Origin: Sphingobacterium cellulitidis
GTDB lineage: Bacteria > Bacteroidota > Bacteroidia > Sphingobacteriales > Sphingobacteriaceae
Direction of reading: 5' to 3'
Assembly: GCA_002245855.1 (NCBI GenBank)
Contig: NOUX01000008.1
Coordinates: 1-64,000 of the forward strand
DNA length: 64,000 nucleotides
Shown here one piece after another: positions 35,455-44,182 of the stretch. Position numbers and translations under genes: made by a program. A model generated the notes under the pieces. That model did no database searches. It was not told the origin of the DNA and was given only the letters and a program-made list of their open reading frames with translations. The first letter of the stretch is position 1, and each line of letters begins with the position of its first letter.

Positions 35455-35958
35455 ATGTTCAAGAAACATCTACCCTATTTAATTATTATTTTCTTCCTCA
35501 CTTGCCAACAAGCAATAGCGCAGCAAAAGATCTTTGGCAAGGTGGTCAGGATATCCGATGGAGATACCATCACTATCCTGGACAGTTTAAATCAGCAACA
35601 CCGGGTGAGATTGCATGGAATAGATAGTCCTGAAAAGGGTCAGGATTATTATCAAGTTGCAAAGGAATATATTGGACAGCTTTGCTTTCAGCGGCAGGTT
35701 GAGGTTTCCATCCTCAAATACGACCATTATAAAAGAGCAATTGGAAAAATTTATATTGACTCAACCGAGGTAAACGTAAGCATGTTGAAAGCAGGATTAG
35801 CCTGGCATTTCCTTCAATTTGATAAATCTGAAGAATATGCACAAGCAGAAGCAGAGGCAAGATTAAATAAGAGAAACCTGTGGTCATTGAAGACTGCACA
35901 AGCGCCCTGGGAGTTCCGAAAAATAAAGAGACAACAACAAAAGCTAAAAGCCAAATAG
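35455..35958 (+). CDS. Secreted thermonuclease-family protein (SNase)
   Basis: The start is set at 35455 because it gives a signal peptide (MFKKHLPYLIIIFFLTCQQA, ending IAQ); upstream in-frame codons from 35368 do not. About 167 residues. The SNase fold shows VRISDGDTITI, the catalytic region VRLHGIDSPEKGQDY and the second arginine area HYKRAIGKIYI. It would degrade nucleic acids in the periplasm or outside the cell. The stop lies inside the stem of a bidirectional terminator. Confidence 0.85.
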   Translation: MFKKHLPYLIIIFFLTCQQAIAQQKIFGKVVRISDGDTITILDSLNQQHRVRLHGIDSPEKGQDYYQVAKEYIGQLCFQRQVEVSILKYDHYKRAIGKIYIDSTEVNVSMLKAGLAWHFLQFDKSEEYAQAEAEARLNKRNLWSLKTAQAPWEFRKIKRQQQKLKAK

Positions 35959-35979
35959 AATAATCTATTTGGCTTTTTT
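35946..35979. terminator. Bidirectional intrinsic terminator
   Basis: AAAAGCCAAATAG and CTATTTGGCTTTTTT pair around a six-base loop. The left arm contains the nuclease stop codon and the right arm overlaps the last codons of the convergent ATPase gene. Confidence 0.85.
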
Positions 35980-38640
35980 ACTAAATAATTTTATCAATTC
36001 ATTCACCAACAAAGGCACTAATCCTAATCCAATAACTTTCACCCAATCGTAAATCCCTATCACCTGCAGTTTAAATGATTCCCTTAGAATCGGAACAAAT
36101 AATACCATCAACTGCAGTGCGAATCCCAATATAATCGCAAATACCAAATACCTATTTGAAAATATCCCTACTCTAAATATCGATTTATACTCATGTCTAA
36201 AGGATAAAGAATAGAACAATTGACAAGCGATTATGGTTAAAAACGCCATGGTACGGGCATATTCATGAATATCTTCAGGAATAGTATCCATAAAAGGATT
36301 ATAGCCATGCTCAAAATAACCAATCAAGAAAGCAGCAATTGTCAATAATCCAATCAAAATGCCTGCAATAAATATTTTCTTGCCTCCTCCATTTGAAAAG
36401 AAATTTTCCTTGACATTTCTAGGCTTCTCATTCATCACATTGGGATCACCGGGATCCATCCCTAAGGCAACAGCTGGCAGTGTATCTGTGATTAGATTAA
36501 TCCATAATAATTGAGTCGCTAACAATGGAACAGGTAATCCGGCAACTATAGCAACCAACATGGTAATTACTTCACCCAGATTACTGGCGAGCAAAAATAT
36601 AACAGACTTCTTGATATTGTTATAGATATTACGCCCTTGTTCAATGGCCCCAATGATGGTAGAGAAATTATCATCTGCAAGGATGATATCAGAAGCATTC
36701 TTGGCTACATCAGTCCCGGTAATTCCCATTGCTACCCCTATATCTGCAACATTCAATGATGGTGCATCATTGACCCCATCACCTGTCATCGACACGATAT
36801 TTCCCTTTGCCTTAAATGCTTTGACGATATTGACCTTATGTTCTGGAGATACCCTTGCAAATACCCGATATTCAGAGATATGAGATTCTAAGTCCTCATA
36901 AGAAATCGAATTTATTTCCTTTCCGGTAGTTACCTGACTAATATCCTCAGCAATGCCTAATTCCTTTGCAATGGCAAAGGCTGTATTACCGTGGTCACCA
37001 GTTATCATTATGGTGGTTACACCGGCTGCTTTTGCTTTCTCAATGGAATCCTTCACTTCTTTTCTCGGCGGATCAATCATACCAACGAGACCAATAAACA
37101 CAAGGTCCTTTTCAAAATCTTCTTTCTCAAATTTAGAATCACTTTTCTTAAAGGCAACTGCCAATGTCCGTAAGGCTTTCATGGACATTTTTTCTACCAC
37201 ATCTGTAATTTGCTTTTTATGATCCTCAGTGATAGGAAATAACTCCTCATTTTGAATAATGTATTTACAATTTGGGATTAGGTTATCAACTGCTCCTTTT
37301 GTATAAAGAATATATTCTGAACCATTTTTATGGAGCGTGGACATCATTTTACGGTCCGAATCAAATGCCAGCTCATCTACTCGAGGCTGTTCGGATTGTA
37401 GGTTTCCCCTATCCATTTCCCATTGATCTGCTAAAGCAAGCAAAGCTATTTCCGTAGGGTCTCCCGTTTGATTCTCACCTTCCAAGGTGGCATCCGAAGC
37501 TAAAACCATCGCTTCAGCTAATAGATTTTCTTCATAGGTATTCTCTGCTTCATCATCAATTGAAATTAGATTATCGCTAAAGGTAAATGCTTCCTGCACA
37601 GTCATTTTATTTTGGGTGAGCGTTCCGGTCTTATCCGAACAAACTATGGTCACTGATCCTAAAGTCTCAACGGCAGGCAGCTTTTTAACAATCGCATTTT
37701 GTTTTGCCATCTTCGTTACGCCAATGGATAAAACAATAGCAACAATTGCTGCCAAACCTTCAGGAATGGACGCCACAGCCAACGACACTGAAGTCAAGAA
37801 CATCTCCGTGAGATCCCGACCCTGAAAATAAGAAATGATGAAAATGACAATACAAATTCCAATGGCTAGCTTCCCTAAGGTCTTTCCCAAATGATCTAAA
37901 CGGATTTCCAATGGTGTTTTTTCAGCAGTTTCTGAATCTAAGAGACCTGCAATTTTACCTACTTCAGTTTGGTTGGCTGTTGCAAATACAATTCCAACAC
38001 CTCTTCCATAGGTAACCAAAGTAGACATAAATGCCAAATTTACCCGATCTCCTATAGGAATATACTCATCCTCTAAATTCGCTTCAGCACTCTTTTCCGC
38101 AGGAACAGATTCTCCAGTCAAGGCAGATTCTTCTATTTGAAGGTTCGCTGATTCAATTAACCGTAAATCTGCTGGAACATATCGACCTGCTTCCAATAAG
38201 ACAAGATCTCCTGGTACCAATAGTTCCGAATCCACTTCCACGACCTTTCCACCTCTCCGAACAATTGCTTTTGGATGCGATAAATTCCTTAACGCATCAA
38301 TCGCATTATTTGCTCTCACCTCTTGAAATAAACCTAAAAATGCATTGATGAGGATAACAACCAGAATGATGATTCCATCGGTATACTCGCCCATGAAAAA
38401 AGTAATCCCAACCGCAGCAAATAAAACATAAATCAATGCGTCATTGAGTTGGTCAATAAAGATTCGAAATATGGATTTTCGAGACTGCTGTTGTAGTTTA
38501 TTCTTCCCATACTCATTCAACCTGCTTTCAACCTGCTCATTGGTTAACCCATCAGATAAATTACTGTCCAATTGATTCACAAATTCTTCAAGGGAAATTG
38601 AATAGGGATTATTGGATGTTGGTTCTTTATTTTCGGTCAT
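35965..38640 (-). CDS. Calcium-type P-type ATPase (P2 class)
   Basis: A 891-residue cation pump. N-terminal cation-ATPase domain (about 12-80), actuator with ALTGESVPAEK, phosphorylated Asp336 in CSDKTGTLT, nucleotide-domain KGAVD, and hinge MITGDHG followed by MTGDGVNDAPSL. Ten membrane helices including PEGLAAI in helix 4 and the Asn/Asp pair of helix 6 (NLITDTLPA), consistent with one Ca2+ site as in PMCA/SERCA-like bacterial enzymes. It probably exports Ca2+; Mn2+ is possible. Confidence 0.88.
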   Translation of the reverse strand: MTENKEPTSNNPYSISLEEFVNQLDSNLSDGLTNEQVESRLNEYGKNKLQQQSRKSIFRIFIDQLNDALIYVLFAAVGITFFMGEYTDGIIILVVILINAFLGLFQEVRANNAIDALRNLSHPKAIVRRGGKVVEVDSELLVPGDLVLLEAGRYVPADLRLIESANLQIEESALTGESVPAEKSAEANLEDEYIPIGDRVNLAFMSTLVTYGRGVGIVFATANQTEVGKIAGLLDSETAEKTPLEIRLDHLGKTLGKLAIGICIVIFIISYFQGRDLTEMFLTSVSLAVASIPEGLAAIVAIVLSIGVTKMAKQNAIVKKLPAVETLGSVTIVCSDKTGTLTQNKMTVQEAFTFSDNLISIDDEAENTYEENLLAEAMVLASDATLEGENQTGDPTEIALLALADQWEMDRGNLQSEQPRVDELAFDSDRKMMSTLHKNGSEYILYTKGAVDNLIPNCKYIIQNEELFPITEDHKKQITDVVEKMSMKALRTLAVAFKKSDSKFEKEDFEKDLVFIGLVGMIDPPRKEVKDSIEKAKAAGVTTIMITGDHGNTAFAIAKELGIAEDISQVTTGKEINSISYEDLESHISEYRVFARVSPEHKVNIVKAFKAKGNIVSMTGDGVNDAPSLNVADIGVAMGITGTDVAKNASDIILADDNFSTIIGAIEQGRNIYNNIKKSVIFLLASNLGEVITMLVAIVAGLPVPLLATQLLWINLITDTLPAVALGMDPGDPNVMNEKPRNVKENFFSNGGGKKIFIAGILIGLLTIAAFLIGYFEHGYNPFMDTIPEDIHEYARTMAFLTIIACQLFYSLSFRHEYKSIFRVGIFSNRYLVFAIILGFALQLMVLFVPILRESFKLQVIGIYDWVKVIGLGLVPLLVNELIKLFSKKAK

Positions 38641-38782
38641 ATATTATTAAATGCAAAAACCCAAAAATAGTTCTAAGGGATGAGCTATTTGATGATATTA
38701 ATCACTTTTACTATCTATTCTAGGGAATTTCCGAGATATTCATCACTTTCTTGAAAGGAATCGGTCTCAACAAGCTTAAAAC

Positions 38783-38813
38783 TTGAAATAGGATTTCTTT
38801 TTGGCTATATTTG
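38783..38813 (+). promoter_or_regulatory. Bacteroidetes-type promoter of the Usp gene
   Basis: TTG at 38783-38785, a 20-base spacer, then TATATTTG at 38806-38813: an exact match in both boxes and ideal spacing. It lies 25 bases ahead of the Usp start codon. Confidence 0.8.
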
Positions 38814-38838
38814 GTAAACACACCCTACCATATTGATT

Positions 38839-39711
38839 ATGAAAAATGCACTTCTTATTCCTACAGACTTTTCAGATAATGCTTGGGTTGCCACAAAATA
38901 TGCAGCAAATCTAGCAACCAAATTCAATTGGGATATCCATCTGCTACATGTATATCAAACCTTTGGAAGAACATTAGCAACCACAGAGTTTAATGATGCG
39001 GTTGCAAAGCATAATATGGATAGCGCCAATGATGAGATGGAGAAATTTCAAGAACGAGTTCAAAAGGAATTCCCTGATCTTCAAATTTCAGCCGCCTGTA
39101 TTCAAGGGAATCTGACTGATACGATATTAAAAGTTGCTGAAGAAAATAATGCGCCTTTTATTGTAATGGGGTCGAAAGGAGCTACAGGTTTAAAGGGTCT
39201 TGTTTTTGGTAGCAATACTTTTGATATCATTCAACACTCTCCGATTGGAGTCATTGCGGTTCCGCCACATCATGAAGGATTTAAATTGAAAAAAATAGGG
39301 ATACTATCCAATTTTAAGGCTACTGAGTTTGATTTAATTGATAGTTTCATACATAGAACCAGTCCTGCTATAGACCTTAATCTTTTGCATGTCGTTGAAA
39401 ACAATAAACCTGCGGAAGCAAATGCGATATTTTATTGGGAGGAAAAAATGCTTAAGCATACAGGTGTAAATTCTGTCAGCTTTAAGAGTAAGCAATTAAT
39501 CAACAGGCTCGATATCAAAGAACCTATTCCCTACTGTATCAATCAGATGATTGTGGAAGAAGAAATTGATTTATTACTTCTTACATACAGCAGGAAAAGC
39601 TTCTTTACAAATTTGTTCTCTAAGAACCTTACGAAAACAATTGCCAATGAATTGTCAGTTCCTAGTTTCTTTATGAGGGAATATTTCCTTCACCCATTAG
39701 TGGATCAGTAG
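38839..39711 (+). CDS. Tandem universal stress protein
   Basis: The start is set at ATG 38839 (MKNALLIPTDFSDNAW), 290 residues. The first Usp domain (about 1-145) is complete, with the nucleotide-binding segment MGSKGATGLKGLVFGSNT. The second (about 150-285) is degenerate and lacks the G-x2-G-x9-G-S/T motif, so probably only the first half binds ATP. The 3' end overlaps the convergent phospholipase gene by 41 bases and no terminator separates them. Confidence 0.85.
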   Translation: MKNALLIPTDFSDNAWVATKYAANLATKFNWDIHLLHVYQTFGRTLATTEFNDAVAKHNMDSANDEMEKFQERVQKEFPDLQISAACIQGNLTDTILKVAEENNAPFIVMGSKGATGLKGLVFGSNTFDIIQHSPIGVIAVPPHHEGFKLKKIGILSNFKATEFDLIDSFIHRTSPAIDLNLLHVVENNKPAEANAIFYWEEKMLKHTGVNSVSFKSKQLINRLDIKEPIPYCINQMIVEEEIDLLLLTYSRKSFFTNLFSKNLTKTIANELSVPSFFMREYFLHPLVDQ

Positions 39712-42133
39712 AACTAGGTTTTCCATTTTCTATATGACCTGCATATTTGATAAATAAATCCGGGTTTTGATCCGAGGTAATTTCAAAGTCATACCAGCCC
39801 TGGGATTTTTCTAAATTCCAGGCTTGCTTCACCTTTTTATTGGCTGCAAATTCTTTTGAAGTATGCCCATATGATGGATCTTGAACTTTTAATTCAACTT
39901 TGGATTTAGAAATCGTTATTTGGAATCCTTTCTTAGCATTACTGCAATTCACTTCAACAAGAGGGAATTCAGCATTTACCTTCGCTTTGAATGCCCGATA
40001 AAATCCATTAGGCCCATGTACTGAGAAGCAGAAGCTTTCATTCTTCAGCTCAGATAAATCCAATGAATAGGTTAAGCTTTCTTTAGGTTTAACTGCAAAA
40101 TTCCAGGTTCTACCAATTTCATTTTTACTACCAAATGCTGTGTGTGAAATTAATTGAAATGGAACACCTACAACCTTCGTCTGCGAAAGCTTCCCTAATA
40201 TCGAAAAATGAAAGTTTAATTTCCCAGAAGAAACACTGAGGTTTACATCTATATCATATGGAATTGCACATGCCGATTTAGTACCTTTCTCTTGAAGGCC
40301 TAAACCCGTATTCAAGGAAAGATTATTTTTAATACTTTTCAGACTATCCTTTGTTATTGCTTTAAAATTCTCAGGAATAGACTTATCTCGAGCAGAATAA
40401 ATTCGTTCTACATATTGGTCTCGATTTACAAAATCAATAGCAGGTCTTTGAATATCTGGCAAAGGTCTAAATGCTGAGGTCAAATCCCCGCATACCAACC
40501 TTCTCCATTCGGTAATGTTCTTTTCAATTACAGGCTTTTTGTATTTTTTCTGGATAAAATGCTCCAAAAACTGAAGTGGCGAGGTATGATCAAACACCTC
40601 TGAATTCACCCAGCCACCCTTGGACCAAGGTGAAGCAATTACCAAAGGCACTCGATATCCCAAACCTATTGGACTATCATGAACTCCAGTGTTTTTACCT
40701 GTTCTCTTATTTTCTTGATCGACAGTAACGTATTCATCAGCTGTATCCATACCTTTTGGTACAGCTCCTGTTCCTTCTTTATTGGTCAATGGAGGTACAA
40801 ATGGGGATATATGATCGAAGTAACCATCATTCTCATCATAGGTTAAGATAAAAATGGTTTTCTTCCATATTTCAGGATTTGCAGTTAGTATATCCAATGT
40901 TTCAGAAACATACCAAGCACCATACCATGGAGAACCGGGATGATCCGAAAAACGACATGGCGCCACCAACCAAGAAACTGCTGGAAGATTACCTGATTTT
41001 ACATCCTCTCGGAATTGATGGAAAACATCGCCCTGTGGGACTTCAATCTCCTCAGAATCCTGACCCTTAATTTTGGATAAGCTATGGTAGTTAGGGTCAT
41101 TTGTGTTCGTTGTAAAGGCCCGACGATGAATCTCTTGCTCTTGATTGCTCAGCTTCGCAAAGTTCTCCGGAGAATAAGTTTCTACATCCTTTTTATAACC
41201 ATTTAATTCATCAACAACTTTTTGATACGCTTCTTGACTTGCAAATTTTGCTACAGTAAGCAGATGTTCTATTTCTTTCACCTTCCTTTTAGCATATTCA
41301 TAATAAGCCGGGTGAAATTTAACCTGATATTGTTTATGGAATTCAAGATTATTATCAGTGAAATTAGCCAACCAATCTTCCTCTTCACCTTCAAAACCTA
41401 CTGGTAGACTTAATTCATTTTGATAAACTTTCCATGGAATTCCAGCTTCCTGAAGTCGCTCTGGATAGGTCTTCCAGCTCACATCTTTATAGTTGATCTG
41501 ATAATTATCTACGTGGGCAGTAGATTCTGGATTATGAGGTTCTTCACGAACTGTTCCTGACCAGAAATACGAACGATTAGCACTCGTCCCTGTCAATGAA
41601 GAACAAAAATGTTGGTCACAAACGGTAAAAGCATCAGCAAATGCATAGTAAAAAGGAATATCTTTTCTTTCGAAATATCCCATGGTCAATGGAATATGCT
41701 TGTATTCAGGATCACCAGCACGTTTGGCTTCTAACCAAGTATCCATTTTCCCTTCATTTCGCGCCGCAACCATATCTCTCCAACCATGTGGGAGACTCCC
41801 CATCCAAGTGATTTTGGTATTTTCTATATCCAAATGGAATGGAGCAAAGATTTCTTCTTTTTTATTTTCCTGATACCACACTGGATAGCCATTAGGTTGT
41901 CTTAATGCACGCGGATCATTAAATCCTCGAACGCCTTTCAAGGTTCCAAAACAATGATCAAAAGATCTGTTCTCCTGCATCAAAAACACAATGTGTTCCG
42001 CATCAAGATAATTGGTCCCTGGATTGGCATCTATCGCCAAAGCCCTCTGAATAGATTCTGGAATAAAATTTACGGCTGCGCTAGCACCCGCAAGCATCGA
42101 TGCTTTCTTAAGAAACTCTCTTCTGGTATCCAT
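39671..42133 (-). CDS. Phosphocholine-type phospholipase C, Tat-exported
   Basis: A 820-residue protein with a Tat signal (MDTRREFLKKASMLAGASAA). The phosphoesterase domain (about 40-560) begins EHIVFLMQENRSFDHCFG, with metal-site segments FILTYDENDGYFDHISP and SPLQFLEHF. Two C-terminal bacterial PLC domains follow (about 620-710 and 720-800). This is the Pseudomonas PlcH/PlcN architecture, which hydrolyses phosphatidylcholine or sphingomyelin and is exported folded. In a free-living Bacteroidetes it may serve phosphate or choline acquisition. Confidence 0.9.
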   Translation of the reverse strand: MDTRREFLKKASMLAGASAAVNFIPESIQRALAIDANPGTNYLDAEHIVFLMQENRSFDHCFGTLKGVRGFNDPRALRQPNGYPVWYQENKKEEIFAPFHLDIENTKITWMGSLPHGWRDMVAARNEGKMDTWLEAKRAGDPEYKHIPLTMGYFERKDIPFYYAFADAFTVCDQHFCSSLTGTSANRSYFWSGTVREEPHNPESTAHVDNYQINYKDVSWKTYPERLQEAGIPWKVYQNELSLPVGFEGEEEDWLANFTDNNLEFHKQYQVKFHPAYYEYAKRKVKEIEHLLTVAKFASQEAYQKVVDELNGYKKDVETYSPENFAKLSNQEQEIHRRAFTTNTNDPNYHSLSKIKGQDSEEIEVPQGDVFHQFREDVKSGNLPAVSWLVAPCRFSDHPGSPWYGAWYVSETLDILTANPEIWKKTIFILTYDENDGYFDHISPFVPPLTNKEGTGAVPKGMDTADEYVTVDQENKRTGKNTGVHDSPIGLGYRVPLVIASPWSKGGWVNSEVFDHTSPLQFLEHFIQKKYKKPVIEKNITEWRRLVCGDLTSAFRPLPDIQRPAIDFVNRDQYVERIYSARDKSIPENFKAITKDSLKSIKNNLSLNTGLGLQEKGTKSACAIPYDIDVNLSVSSGKLNFHFSILGKLSQTKVVGVPFQLISHTAFGSKNEIGRTWNFAVKPKESLTYSLDLSELKNESFCFSVHGPNGFYRAFKAKVNAEFPLVEVNCSNAKKGFQITISKSKVELKVQDPSYGHTSKEFAANKKVKQAWNLEKSQGWYDFEITSDQNPDLFIKYAGHIENGKPSSTDPLMGEGNIPS

Positions 42134-42152
42134 TAATTTTTAGATTAGGTAG

Positions 42153-42185
42153 CAAAACTATAATTTAAATCAGTTGATTCATCAA
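42153..42185 (-). promoter_or_regulatory. Bacteroidetes-type promoter of the phospholipase C gene
   Basis: On the minus strand TTG, a 22-base spacer, then TAGTTTTG, an exact -7 match 20 bases upstream of the ATG at 42133. The spacer is at the long end of the usual range. Confidence 0.6.
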
Positions 42186-42244
42186 GTTAGTTAAATCATC
42201 ATAAACATTTAACCTTAATTTATTATACCCTTAATAATTTTACA

Positions 42245-42271
42245 CAAAAAAGCCCAACCTTCCGGTTGGGC
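42245..42271 (-). terminator. Intrinsic terminator of the SusC/SusD operon
   Basis: GCCCAACC-TTCC-GGTTGGGC, followed on the minus strand by six T. It lies 23 bases beyond the susD-like stop and separates that operon from the phospholipase gene. Confidence 0.9.
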
Positions 42272-42293
42272 CAATCTATAAACTAACTTAATC

Positions 42294-44171
42294 CTATTCG
42301 TAACCAGGATTCTGTACTAGTTCCGTGTTTCTATTGATTTCATCCCGATTGAAGGAACTGAAATACATTTTGTCATTCCAGCTTCTGTTTTCAATACCAG
42401 GGTTTAAATTACCAACCGTATAAGTGTAATTATAATTATTAGTATCATACTTATAGACATCTACCGTTTTCCCAGGCTTCAACTGACCAAAAATATTGAT
42501 CAAAGTAACCTTTCTACCCAATGTCGTAGGTGCAATCATCCATCTTCTAGCATCAAAAAAGCGGTGCTCCTCATAAGCCAACTCAATACGTCTTTCATTT
42601 CTATAACGTTCTTTCAAAGCTGCTCCAGAATCATTGATCGCAAATAACCCAGCACGTAATCTTATTTTATTGATCCATGCTCTAGCTTCTGCTTCTTCTC
42701 CCAGTTCAATACACGCTTCCACATAATTTAATACTGCCTCAGTATAACGTAATAAAGGCCATGGAATTTGCTGACGAGTATTCTGATCAACAATCTTTGG
42801 ATTTGGATCCACAAACTTTCTGTAATAGTACCCAGTATAAGAGCCATTCCAATCTTCAATAGGACTATTTCTAGTATCCAATCCTGGCACTATGCGTTTA
42901 GTACCTGATCCTGATCCAACTTCATATCGACCTGTCTGAATTTGATTGTTCGGGTCTCTACCTTTCACATCATCCGTCCTTGGCTTCCAGTTTGATCCAT
43001 CATGACTAATGGTTGCATAAAATCTTGGATCACGATTCTTATAGGGTGCAGCTTTATGGGCAGGATTATTCCAATTGAATTTCTCGCCAGTACGCATTTC
43101 ATAATCATCTACCAATAATTGAACTGGCGAATTTCCAGACCAGTTGTGATAACCATTAGGACCATTGTCACGACCAACCCATCCTCCTCTTTCATCTTTG
43201 ATATCTTTGAAAAAACGACCTAAAATTAAATCCTTCTTCCCTTCAGCATCAGCTACGTTACTTCCTCCGCCCATAGCGATTGCCAAATAATTGGCAGTAC
43301 CTTCCGTTGCAGGAATGGTATCTGTTAAATCCAATTTATAGGCATACTCCGTTTTGTCTAAGACTTTCTTCGCAGCATCCTTTGCTTTTCTCCAACGAGC
43401 AGTTCTATCACCGGAAACATATCCCAAATATTCAGGATTTTTGAACCCACTGATAATGGATGACTTGCCTTTTGCCGTTGGCATATCATGTAGATCACTA
43501 GCAGCATACAATAAAACCCTTGCTTTCAACGCATTGGAAGCATCTTCTGACGCACGGCCATCTTCTCTTGCTTGTCCGGTCAATAAGGTCGATGCAGAAT
43601 CACAATCACTTACTATCTGATTCACACATTCCTCATAGGTATTGCGCGCTTGAAGAAAATCAGTATCCTCCAATTTGAACACTTTTTTCACTATTGGAAC
43701 TGCTCCATAAAAGCGTAATAATTGCTGATAATAGTAAGCTCTCAAGAAATAGGCTTCACCTAACAAAGCATTCGCCTTATCCTTGTCATCAAACTTTGGA
43801 TTTCTCAAATTTTCAATGGCAATGTTGGTAGCACGAATCCGCGCATACATCCTACCATATTCATACGTGTCCATAATATAGCCCTGATCCGCCGCATTGG
43901 AACGAGATTCTGTAACTGTATTAATTCCACGTCCGGGATGAGTAAAGAATGCCTCATCGGTCATCGATGCCATTTGTTGCTCATAAAAACCTCCAACTCC
44001 GAAACCATTATAGATCTCGAAAACAAACGCTTGGGCTAATGCTGCATCAGACCAAACCAACTCCTCAGGCGCCTCATTTAACGGCTCCGTATTCACGAAA
44101 TCATCATTACATGATGCCAGTAAACCTATGAAGGCCAAGGATATATATTGAATTTTAAACTTAAATTTCAT
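42294..44171 (-). CDS. SusD/RagB-family nutrient-binding lipoprotein
   Basis: A 625-residue surface lipoprotein (lipid Cys21 after GLLAS). Typical SusD features are EAYFLRAYYYQQLLRFYGAVPIV in the TPR region and the C-terminal WPLLRYTEAVLNYVEACIELGEEAEA and YEEHRFFDARRW. It caps the SusC barrel and binds the substrate. It begins 11 bases after the SusC-like gene. The substrate is not shown by any neighbouring enzyme. Confidence 0.93.
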   Translation of the reverse strand: MKFKFKIQYISLAFIGLLASCNDDFVNTEPLNEAPEELVWSDAALAQAFVFEIYNGFGVGGFYEQQMASMTDEAFFTHPGRGINTVTESRSNAADQGYIMDTYEYGRMYARIRATNIAIENLRNPKFDDKDKANALLGEAYFLRAYYYQQLLRFYGAVPIVKKVFKLEDTDFLQARNTYEECVNQIVSDCDSASTLLTGQAREDGRASEDASNALKARVLLYAASDLHDMPTAKGKSSIISGFKNPEYLGYVSGDRTARWRKAKDAAKKVLDKTEYAYKLDLTDTIPATEGTANYLAIAMGGGSNVADAEGKKDLILGRFFKDIKDERGGWVGRDNGPNGYHNWSGNSPVQLLVDDYEMRTGEKFNWNNPAHKAAPYKNRDPRFYATISHDGSNWKPRTDDVKGRDPNNQIQTGRYEVGSGSGTKRIVPGLDTRNSPIEDWNGSYTGYYYRKFVDPNPKIVDQNTRQQIPWPLLRYTEAVLNYVEACIELGEEAEARAWINKIRLRAGLFAINDSGAALKERYRNERRIELAYEEHRFFDARRWMIAPTTLGRKVTLINIFGQLKPGKTVDVYKYDTNNYNYTYTVGNLNPGIENRSWNDKMYFSSFNRDEINRNTELVQNPGYE

Positions 44172-44182
44172 AAGATAGTATA

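Noticed and set aside
38662..38669. Promoter for the Ca2+-type ATPase (TATTTTTG on minus)
   Set aside because: A -7 box is present but no TTG at the right distance was found.
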